In this document: piece by piece, positions 15,813 through 22,686 of the stretch
How the letters are laid out: every line of letters begins with the position of its first letter
Position numbering within the stretch: the first letter of the stretch is position 1
NCBI GenBank assembly: GCA_002320815.1
Contig: DCLA01000005.1
Coordinates: 150,572-214,571, forward strand
DNA length: 64,000 nt
Origin: Myxococcales bacterium UBA1660
GTDB lineage: Bacteria > Myxococcota_A > Polyangia > Polyangiales > Houyiibacteriaceae
Reading direction: 5' to 3'
Made by a program: the position numbers and the translations under genes
Notes under the pieces: model-generated
The model's input: only the letters and a program-made list of their open reading frames with translations
Database searches by the model: none
What the model was told of the DNA's origin: nothing

Positions 15813-16562
15813 TCAGTCCGGGGGCCGCGAGATCAGCGCGAAGTCCAGGGCCACGTTGCTCATCCAGTGGAAGAGCACCCCCCACCAGGCGCTGCGGAGT
15901 CCCAAGGCGAGGGCCCCGACCAGAAGCCCCCAGAAGCCGGCCATCCACATCTCCGAGGCCGGCTTGTGCAGGTGCCAGACGAGCTGGGGGATCGCCGCCA
16001 GGATCACCGCGGCGGCGGGGCTCTGGGTCCAGCGCCGCAACCCGAAGAGGAGCAGCCCGCGCATGCCCAGCTCGTTGGCCATGAAGAAGAAGAGGTAGAC
16101 CAGCTCGTAGGTCCAGAAGAGCCCCCGGTCCGGCTCGGCGGGCTGGAAGAGCGGGTAGGTGGCCCGGACCTCCGGATCGCCGGGCGCCATGACGCTGGTG
16201 CCGGCCGCGAGCACGAGCCCGAGGCCCAAGGCGATGGGGAGACCCCGTCGCCAATCGCCGAGACCCAGGCCCCACTCGGCCGCCGCGCGCGGCTCGTCGG
16301 TGACCACGAAGCGCACCGCGGCCCAGGGCAGGGCGACCATCGCCAGGGCCCCGGCCACGAAGCGCACCATCCAGGCGACCACCGGGTCGAGCCCCGCCAG
16401 CACCGGGTCCAGCAGGGGGACTCGCCCATCCGGGCCCCAGACCAGGAAGCCCACGAAGAACGCCAGCGCCACGGCCACGCGCGCGCGCCGCCGCTCCTCC
16501 CACGCCGCTCGGAGGCCGTCGCGGAGCCGCGTCCGACCCAGTCGCGTCCGATCCCGCCCCAT
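15813..16562 (-). CDS. CPBP (CAAX-type) intramembrane protease
   Basis: A 249-residue membrane protein with about six to seven hydrophobic segments. The start ATG overlaps the stop of the upstream transporter gene (ATGA). The conserved site appears as Asn-Glu-Leu-Gly-Met-Arg-Gly (E-x3-R), followed by a His in Trp-His-Leu-His and a later His in Leu-Phe-His-Trp-Met-Ser-Asn, the residues expected of the ABI/CPBP family. The usual double Glu is Asn-Glu here. These proteases process membrane proteins or peptides, including some bacteriocins. Third gene of an operon with a Tat-exported protein and a DASS transporter. Confidence 0.75.
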   Translation of the reverse strand: MGRDRTRLGRTRLRDGLRAAWEERRRARVAVALAFFVGFLVWGPDGRVPLLDPVLAGLDPVVAWMVRFVAGALAMVALPWAAVRFVVTDEPRAAAEWGLGLGDWRRGLPIALGLGLVLAAGTSVMAPGDPEVRATYPLFQPAEPDRGLFWTYELVYLFFFMANELGMRGLLLFGLRRWTQSPAAAVILAAIPQLVWHLHKPASEMWMAGFWGLLVGALALGLRSAWWGVLFHWMSNVALDFALISRPPD

Positions 16563-18046
16563 CAGATCCAGCCGTAGAGGGGCAGCAGGAGCCAGAGCAA
16601 GAGCACGATGAGGAGCCCGGCGCCGAGGTTCAGCCAGAAGCCGAACTTCATCATCTCCGGGAGGGTCACCTGGCCGGAGCCGTAGACGATGGCGTTGGGT
16701 CCGGTCGCGATGGGCAGCATGAAAGCGCAGCTCGCGGCGAGCCCCACCGCCAGCGCGGGCGGGATGGGCGAGACCCCGGCCTCGTTGGCGATGGCGATCA
16801 CGATGGGGACCAGGATGTTCGCCGACGCCGTGTTCGAACAGACCTCGGTGAAGAAGATGGTGGCCACCGCGATGAGGATGGTCAGCGCCCACAGATCGGT
16901 GATCCCCGTCGACCTCACGAACGCGCGGGCCACCTCGTCGGCCAGCCCGGTGTCGGCCATCTGGACGCCGAGGGAGAGCCCGCCGCCGAAGAGCATCACG
17001 ATGCCCCAGTCGATGCGGTTGGCTTCCTTCCACGGGAGCACCAGCTCGCCGCGGTCGTCCCGGAAGAGGAAGAGCACGCTCGCGGCGAGGATGGCCACCA
17101 CCCCGCCGGGCAGGGCCGACGAGAGGGCGGCGCCGAGCTCGCTCCCGGCGGACTTCAGGATCCCCGGGACCATCCATCCGGCGACGGCGAGCCCAAAGGC
17201 CGCGAGCACCACCCGCTCCCCGCGGGTCCAACCGCCGCCCGGGTTGCCGGCGATGGAGGCCACCTCGTCCTCGGGCTCCGGGGGCGGCGCGGGGATCGCG
17301 GGCAGGACCCGGTTGCTGAAGACGTACACGAGGACCAGGCAACCCAGCGCGACCGGCACGCCGATCATCATCCAGCGGACGAAATCGAAGGGGTGTCCGG
17401 CGGCGGTCAGGAGGCGCGCGGTGATGCCGTTCGGCGGGCTGCCCACCATGGTGCCCAGGCCCCCGATGCTGCAGGCGTAGGCGACCGCCAGCAGGCTGCC
17501 GCTGCGCCGCTCGCTGGACCCGGCGAAGGTCCCGAGGAGGATGGGCACCAGGATCGCGGTGGTCGCGGTGTTGCTGATCCACATCGAGAGCGCGGCGCCG
17601 GTCAGCATGAACGCCAGCCGGACCCGGGAGGGTCGCCCCCGGACGATGGGCAGGGAGACCAACCCGTTGGCGATGCGGCGGTCGAGCCCGTGGCGGGCCA
17701 TGGCCCGCGCGATGAAGAAGCCCCCGATGAAGAGGAAGAGGAGCGGGTCCGCGTAGGGCGCGAAGGCGGTGTCCGCGTCGCAGACGCCGGCGGCCACCAT
17801 GGCCGGCGCGATCAGCAGCGCGGTCGCGGCGATGGGGAGGGCCTCGGTGACCCAGAGGATCACCACGGCTCCGAAGATGGCCGCCAGCCGGTGGGGCTGG
17901 GGCTCGAGGTCCAGCGGCGCGAACCACACGCCCAGGAAGACCAGGGGCGCGAGGACCTGGCCGATGCGCGGCCGCAGCGTGCTGGGACCGTCGTCGTCGG
18001 CGAGGGGTTTTCGGCCGACGTCGGACGCCGGCGCGCTGGGGCTCAC
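16562..18046 (-). CDS. DASS-family (SLC13) anion/sodium symporter
   Basis: A 494-residue protein with roughly 11-12 membrane helices. Two Ser-Asn-Thr motifs, in Trp-Ile-Ser-Asn-Thr-Ala-Thr-Thr and Cys-Ser-Asn-Thr-Ala-Ser-Ala-Asn, are the hallmark hairpin tips of divalent anion:Na+ symporters that take up dicarboxylates or sulfate. Length is normal for the family. It overlaps the upstream Tat protein gene by GTGA and the downstream protease gene by ATGA, so the three are one tightly coupled operon. The anion carried cannot be told from the sequence. Confidence 0.88.
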   Translation of the reverse strand: MSPSAPASDVGRKPLADDDGPSTLRPRIGQVLAPLVFLGVWFAPLDLEPQPHRLAAIFGAVVILWVTEALPIAATALLIAPAMVAAGVCDADTAFAPYADPLLFLFIGGFFIARAMARHGLDRRIANGLVSLPIVRGRPSRVRLAFMLTGAALSMWISNTATTAILVPILLGTFAGSSERRSGSLLAVAYACSIGGLGTMVGSPPNGITARLLTAAGHPFDFVRWMMIGVPVALGCLVLVYVFSNRVLPAIPAPPPEPEDEVASIAGNPGGGWTRGERVVLAAFGLAVAGWMVPGILKSAGSELGAALSSALPGGVVAILAASVLFLFRDDRGELVLPWKEANRIDWGIVMLFGGGLSLGVQMADTGLADEVARAFVRSTGITDLWALTILIAVATIFFTEVCSNTASANILVPIVIAIANEAGVSPIPPALAVGLAASCAFMLPIATGPNAIVYGSGQVTLPEMMKFGFWLNLGAGLLIVLLLWLLLPLYGWI

Positions 18047-18609
18047 GGAACCAGGAAGTTCCCGCGGGGGTGCGCCGCCTGGCGCTCCCGATGGGTCATC
18101 CGGGCCAGCGGCTCCCCGGTTCCCTCGCGGGTCCGGAGCCAGTCGGCGATGTCCATCAGCGCGAGCCCGTGGCGCTCGACGGTGGCTCGGCGGCCGTCAC
18201 CCCGGTTCGCCAGGTAGAGGGAGTAGCGCTCGGTCTGGGCGATGCCCTCGCCGTCGCGAGCGAGCACGTCGATCTGGAAGCGGCCCTCGGGGCCGGTGAG
18301 CACGATGGCGGCGCCCCCCAGATGGTCCACGGCGACCCGCTCCACCCGACAGTCGCGCACGTCCTGACCCACCAGGGCGTCCAGGAGCGTACCCGTGGGC
18401 GCGGGCTCTCCGCGCTCGGGTGCGGCCGGTCCCGCTGCGGCCCATCCGTCGTCGGGCGCCGGTCCCGTCGTCGCCGCCGAGGCGCTCGTCGCGCCCAGGA
18501 CGCTCGCGGCGCCCACGCTGGCGATCACCCCACCCACGAAGGAGCGCCGCGAGGAGTCCACCGACTCCTGACCGACGTCGAACCCCATCGACTCGTCCTG
18601 CCCATCCAT
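18043..18609 (-). CDS. Tat-exported protein of unknown function
   Basis: A 188-residue protein; I choose the ATG at 18609, which has TACGCT 7 bases upstream. Residues 20-50 form a twin-arginine signal (Ser-Arg-Arg-Ser-Phe-Val-Gly, hydrophobic stretch, Ala-Ser-Ala), so it is exported folded. The mature part is a small alpha/beta domain with Arg-Phe-Gln-Ile-Asp-Val and Tyr-Leu-Ala-Asn segments and no recognised cofactor motif. First gene of the operon with the anion transporter and the CPBP protease. Confidence 0.7.
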   Translation of the reverse strand: MDGQDESMGFDVGQESVDSSRRSFVGGVIASVGAASVLGATSASAATTGPAPDDGWAAAGPAAPERGEPAPTGTLLDALVGQDVRDCRVERVAVDHLGGAAIVLTGPEGRFQIDVLARDGEGIAQTERYSLYLANRGDGRRATVERHGLALMDIADWLRTREGTGEPLARMTHRERQAAHPRGNFLVP

Positions 18610-18817
18610 CGCGGCCAGCGTATCACCCCGTGGGGCCACCACCCACTATCACGTGTCTCGCGGGACACGTCCCGTCCCGGGGTGGGGGCCGGGCCTCGGC
18701 GCCGAGCGGCAAAAAGTGACGTGATCTCCACGCTCTCCCCGGTCCGGTGGCTCGCTGGCCCCACACCTGCAAAGTACCCCGCCGTGACCATGTTCGAAAC
18801 TTGCGTGGAGAGGGTCC

Positions 18818-20962
18818 ATGACCAAAGTTGAAGGCCTCGTGCGACCCAACACCGGCATCCTCGCGTTCGCTCTGCTCTTCGCTGCCTGCGGCGGCGAGGA
18901 GGCCCCGGCCGTCGAGCCGGCCCCGGAGACCGAAGCGACCCCCGAGCCGAGCACGCCCGAGCCGGAGCCCATCCCCGAGCCCGAGCTCCAGCAGCCGGTG
19001 ACCCTCTGGGACGGTGGCGAGGCCGGTCGCGAGATCGAGGGCGTCGATGCCCGCCGTGAGGGCTTCGTGCTCCTGGACCTCGGCGAGGCCTGGGTTCCCT
19101 ATCTGTTGACCGAGCACGATCCGCGCACCGGCGAGCACCAGCGGAACACCTATCGCGAGACCTACCTGGCCCTCGCGACCGAGCAATTCCCCGAGGATCA
19201 CCACGGCGACCGCGCCGAGAACGACAAGTACCTCGAGCTCTACGGCATCCTGCCCAACCTGAGCATCCTCCGGGAGCGGCTGCGGCAGCGGATGAGCCTC
19301 ACCTGCGCCGACGAGCTCGACTACGGCCCCCTGGAGAGCTTCGAGGGCTTCGTCGCCTACCGCAACAACGACCGCGCCCAGCGGGACGCGCGCCGCTTCG
19401 CCGCCCTGGAGCGGCAGATCGCCGGCCTGGTGGAAGAAGCGGGCGTCGAGTCGGCCGAGCAGCTCGACGACTCCACCCTCGGGAACCGCGACCGCGGCCG
19501 CCTCCGGGTCTACCGGGAGCAGGTCGCCGACGTGGAGGCCATCCGCGCCGCCCAGGCGCGCCTCGAGTGCAGCGGTTTCTTCGAGGGGAAGGGCAACTAC
19601 GTCCGCGGCGCGATGGACTGGCCCACCCACGAGGCCCTGGCGGAGTTCGAGCGGCGCCACCGCATCTACGGCTGGGGCTTCCTCGGTCGAGACACCCTGC
19701 CCATGCTCCAGAAGAGCCCGGCGGAGGTCGAGCGCGAGGCGGTCATCCGGGTCCTCACCGAGCGCGCCATGCACGCCGCGGGGGTGATCGAGGACGGCAG
19801 CCGCTCGATGGTCCGCGAGGGCGAGCCGCGCACCTACGAGGGCGCGGACGGCGAGCGCCACCCCATCCCCAACCTCGAAGAGGAGCTCCGGGAGCGCGTC
19901 ATCGCCGCGTTCGGCCTGGAGACCCCCGAGTCCACGCTGGCCTTCCTCGACGCCCTCGAGCTCGAGGCCGGCGCGCACCACATCGTGGCCCTGGAGGGGC
20001 CCGAGCTGCCCGAGTACTACTCCCAGGCCATGGAGCTCTCGGTCGAGATCGACCGGGGCGACATCTGGTACGAGTTCCCCTACGACGAAGAGGGGCGCGA
20101 GCGGGCCCAGCCGGTCCAGCGGCGGCCGCGGCTGACCATCTTCACCACCTACCGTGGCCAGAAGATCCCCCTCGCGCGGTTCGGCACCACCATCGGCGGC
20201 TGGCGCAGCGAGAGCATCGATGGCCACGTGATGTGGAAGTACAAGATGTCGGAGATCGGTCCGCGCGTCTGGCACCGCATCGTGGCTTCGCCGGTCTGGC
20301 TCCCGCCGGAGAGCACCCCGGCCCGGGAGCTCCTGAAGCGCAACCCCAACTGGCGCCGCGACGGTCAGCGCTACCGGGTGAACCTCCACGAGACCGGGCC
20401 CAGCTACGCCTCGGCCTACGGGCTGGTCGCGGCCTACCACCAGAAGTTCCAGGAGACCGCCGACGGGATCCGCCTCGGCGGCGACGAGGGCATCCGGACC
20501 CATGGCTCGGTCGACTACATGTCGATCATGCGGCGCCACTCCCACGGGTGTCACCGCCTGCACAACCACATCGCCGTGCGCTTGATGTCCTTCGTGCTGA
20601 AGCATCGGCCCCACCACCGGCAGGGCATGCAGCGCATGGCCTTCCGCCGGGACCTGGAGCACGACGGCGAGCACTACCAGATGGCCATCGACGAGGGCGG
20701 CTTCGTCTTCGAGCTCGACGACCCCCTTCCGGTCAACGTCCTCGAGGGCCGAATCCGCGGCCGCCGGCAGACGCCCATCACCATCCCGCTCCCCAAGTGG
20801 AACGAAGAGGTCGGCGCCTTCGTGATGCCCGACGGGCAGACGGTGACCGTCGACCGCATGGGGACCATCACGCCCATCACGCTCCCGGACGCCGGCGTCG
20901 ACGCCGGAGTCCCCGATGGCGGGATGACCTCGGCCGAGCTGGCTGACATCCTCCCGATGTGA
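18818..20962 (+). CDS. L,D-transpeptidase (YkuD) lipoprotein
   Basis: A 714-residue lipoprotein with a GGAGAGGG site before the ATG. The signal peptide ends in lipobox F-A-A-C, followed by a long Glu/Pro/Thr linker to span the envelope. The C-terminal domain carries His-Ser-His-Gly-Cys-His-Arg-Leu-His-Asn, the YkuD active site, in which the Cys is the nucleophile that forms meso-DAP cross-links or attaches proteins to peptidoglycan. The region before it is large and helical, partly like a peptidoglycan-binding domain. A Gly-Val-Asp-Ala-Gly-Val tail ends the chain. Its stop overlaps the next start by GTGA. Confidence 0.85.
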   Translation: MTKVEGLVRPNTGILAFALLFAACGGEEAPAVEPAPETEATPEPSTPEPEPIPEPELQQPVTLWDGGEAGREIEGVDARREGFVLLDLGEAWVPYLLTEHDPRTGEHQRNTYRETYLALATEQFPEDHHGDRAENDKYLELYGILPNLSILRERLRQRMSLTCADELDYGPLESFEGFVAYRNNDRAQRDARRFAALERQIAGLVEEAGVESAEQLDDSTLGNRDRGRLRVYREQVADVEAIRAAQARLECSGFFEGKGNYVRGAMDWPTHEALAEFERRHRIYGWGFLGRDTLPMLQKSPAEVEREAVIRVLTERAMHAAGVIEDGSRSMVREGEPRTYEGADGERHPIPNLEEELRERVIAAFGLETPESTLAFLDALELEAGAHHIVALEGPELPEYYSQAMELSVEIDRGDIWYEFPYDEEGRERAQPVQRRPRLTIFTTYRGQKIPLARFGTTIGGWRSESIDGHVMWKYKMSEIGPRVWHRIVASPVWLPPESTPARELLKRNPNWRRDGQRYRVNLHETGPSYASAYGLVAAYHQKFQETADGIRLGGDEGIRTHGSVDYMSIMRRHSHGCHRLHNHIAVRLMSFVLKHRPHHRQGMQRMAFRRDLEHDGEHYQMAIDEGGFVFELDDPLPVNVLEGRIRGRRQTPITIPLPKWNEEVGAFVMPDGQTVTVDRMGTITPITLPDAGVDAGVPDGGMTSAELADILPM

Positions 20963-21264
20963 CCGACACGATGAGCGACGACCTCCACCCGGAGTCCGGA
21001 ACCCGGCTGCTCTTCGAGCTGCGCGACGACGCCCCCGCCTACGCCGATTACGCCGTCACCGCCCACATGGCGGGGACGGTGTCCCACGCGGGGTCGGGGC
21101 GCGTGACCCTGGGCACCGAGACCGTGGAGCTGGAGCTCCCCGAGGCCCCCGACTGGGTCGTGACCCTGGCTCAGCGCTTCCTCCGCCAGATCGCCGCCGG
21201 CCAGCGCGGTGAGGAGACCCCGCGGTGGCCTCGCCGCCTGCTCCGCTGGCGCGCCGAGCCCTGA
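20959..21264 (+). CDS. Small hypothetical protein
   Basis: A 101-residue acidic protein, beta-rich in the middle and Arg/Trp-rich at the C-terminus. No signal peptide or motif is recognised. It is translationally coupled to the L,D-transpeptidase gene through a GTGA overlap, which suggests an accessory role in the envelope pathway, but nothing in the sequence proves this. Confidence 0.6.
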   Translation: MTDTMSDDLHPESGTRLLFELRDDAPAYADYAVTAHMAGTVSHAGSGRVTLGTETVELELPEAPDWVVTLAQRFLRQIAAGQRGEETPRWPRRLLRWRAEP

Positions 21265-21316
21265 GCCCGCGGGCCCGCCCGGGAACCTGGTGGCCTCGGT
21301 GGTGTCCGGCTGCTCC

Positions 21317-21844
21317 ATGAGGACCGCTTTCACCGCCGCCCAACGCCGACACATCCGCCGCGCCAGCCGCGTCCCCGAGCCCGAGCCGGGGGATGACGAG
21401 CTGAACATCGTCCCCTTCCTGGACGTGGTGGTGAACCTCATCATGTTCCTTCTGCTGACGAGCACCGCGATCCTCGCGGCGCGCGAGGTCCACGCGCAGC
21501 TCCCCACCCATGGGCCCCCCACCGAAGGCGCGGAGTTCCGGCCCACGGTCCTCGTCGGCGAGCGGGGCGTCTGGGTCTCCAGCGCCGCCGGGACCTACGC
21601 GCCCGGTTGCCAGGCCGCCGCTGGCGCAGACGAGCCGACGGTGCCGCTCGTGGGCGGGAGCCCGGACTGGCTCGCGCTCCGCACCTGCGCCGAGACGCTC
21701 GCCGCCCAGCACCCCGACGCACACCGGGCGACCCTCACCGCGGAGCCGGGGGTGGCGCTCCAGGACGTGATCCACGCGATGGACGCCCTGAAGGGCGGTG
21801 GGCGCCTCTTCCACGACGTGGACATCGCGGCGACCCTCCGCTGA
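21317..21844 (+). CDS. ExbD/TolR-family membrane protein
   Basis: A 175-residue protein with a single N-terminal membrane helix preceded by Glu-Leu-Asn-Ile-Val-Pro-Phe-Leu-Asp, the conserved entry of ExbD/TolR proteins; the Asp in the helix is the proton-carrying residue. The rest is a periplasmic domain with two cysteines. These proteins work with an ExbB/TolQ partner to use the proton gradient for work at the outer membrane, but no such partner is encoded in the window. I start at the ATG at 21317; earlier in-frame starts would add a Pro-rich stretch before the helix. Confidence 0.78.
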   Translation: MRTAFTAAQRRHIRRASRVPEPEPGDDELNIVPFLDVVVNLIMFLLLTSTAILAAREVHAQLPTHGPPTEGAEFRPTVLVGERGVWVSSAAGTYAPGCQAAAGADEPTVPLVGGSPDWLALRTCAETLAAQHPDAHRATLTAEPGVALQDVIHAMDALKGGGRLFHDVDIAATLR

Positions 21845-21846
21845 AC

Positions 21847-22395
21847 TCAGCTCCAGCTCGCGGCTACCGCGACCGCCGTGCCGCCGACGACGAGGCCGAT
21901 GCCGAAGGCGAGGAGCCGGCCCGTCTGCACGGCGGGCGCGAGGCGGGGGAAGCGCACCTCCTGGATCCGGCCGTGCTCGGTATCGACGAGCAACACGGTG
22001 TGGTCCGGGAAGGCGAGGGCGTACTCCAGGAGCTGCCGGCGGGTACCCCGCTGGCCCAGCTTGGTCGCGTCCGCCCCGGCCTTGGCGTCGGCCACGTAGC
22101 GGCGGCCGCCCCGGGTGAACACGAAGTCGGGCCGGAGATGGGCGGTGCGGGTCTCGCCATCCACCTCGAAGACCACCGCGCCGCTCGCCTGTTCGGCGAG
22201 GACGCGGTAGCCGGCGCGCTTCAGGAGGCGGGCGGCGTCCCTCTCGCCAGTCTTCCCGAGCCGGCGCGCTCGAGCCGCGCGGCGTCGCTCCGCCCCTCCC
22301 CGAAGCCAGAGCCGGGCCGTCTGGACCAGGAGCAGCAGCGTTGCCAGGACCGCGAGGGCCAGCAGAAGGGAGCTTTGATCGGAGGCCCACGCCAT
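21847..22395 (-). CDS. Membrane-anchored PD-(D/E)XK nuclease-like protein
   Basis: A 182-residue protein. I choose the ATG at 22395, which has GGAGG 7 bases upstream; an ATG at 22413 is the alternative. An N-terminal membrane helix leads to a domain with Gly-Glu-Arg-x3-Arg-Leu-Leu, Arg-Pro-Asp-Phe-Val-Phe and Tyr-Val-Ala-Asp-Ala-Lys, matching the E...D...(D/E)xK layout of restriction-endonuclease-like folds, then an Arg-x-Gln-Leu-Leu-Glu-Tyr helix. A second hydrophobic helix closes the C-terminus. A nuclease-like domain held at the membrane is unusual; a DNA-uptake or defence role is possible, or a non-catalytic DNA-binding role. Confidence 0.7.
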   Translation of the reverse strand: MAWASDQSSLLLALAVLATLLLLVQTARLWLRGGAERRRAARARRLGKTGERDAARLLKRAGYRVLAEQASGAVVFEVDGETRTAHLRPDFVFTRGGRRYVADAKAGADATKLGQRGTRRQLLEYALAFPDHTVLLVDTEHGRIQEVRFPRLAPAVQTGRLLAFGIGLVVGGTAVAVAASWS

Positions 22396-22544
22396 GCCGC
22401 AGCCTCCGCTCATGACGGGGGGGCGGTCAAGTAACGGGCGTGTTTCATGGCTGGATGATCAACTGGATTGTGGTCGATTTGTTCAAACGAAAAGGAATCA
22501 CACGCGAGTGCTCCCGGTCGGGGACAGTGGCCAGGTCTGCGGGT

Positions 22545-22621
22545 CGTGCTGTGGACAAAAGCCCTGATATTTGCGCGTCCTGTGGATAACGCGTCGGATC
22601 CGAGGGGCGTGCTGTTGATAA
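22545..22621 (+). repeat. Three phased DnaA-box-like repeats
   Basis: A 14-bp unit, consensus CGTSCTGTKGAYAA, occurs at 22545-22558, 22576-22589 and 22608-22621, with start-to-start distances of 31 and 32 bp, about three helical turns. The middle copy contains a perfect reverse-strand DnaA box (TTATCCACA); the others differ from it by one base (TTGTCCACA, TTATCAACA). An AT-rich stretch follows directly, then the promoter of the long non-coding transcript. They could be DnaA sites, part of an origin-like element, or operators for another regulator. Confidence 0.75.
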
Positions 22622-22651
22622 AAATATTTGGTTTGATGACTCACTTTTTTG

Positions 22652-22680
22652 TTGCACTGACCTGTCGGTCGGGGTACAAA
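22652..22680 (+). promoter_or_regulatory. Sigma-70-type promoter of the long non-coding RNA
   Basis: TTGCAC (22652-22657), a 17-bp spacer and TACAAA (22675-22680) make a near-consensus housekeeping promoter. The 40 bases upstream are unusually A/T-rich for this genome and could act as an UP element, as at rRNA promoters. Transcription would begin near 22687. Confidence 0.65.
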
Positions 22681-22686
22681 GTCTAT

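Noticed and set aside
22545..22660. Firm call of a chromosomal replication origin
   Set aside because: DnaA-like boxes and an AT-rich stretch are suggestive, but there are only three boxes, no dnaA, dnaN, gidA or parAB nearby, and an RNA promoter sits in the same place.
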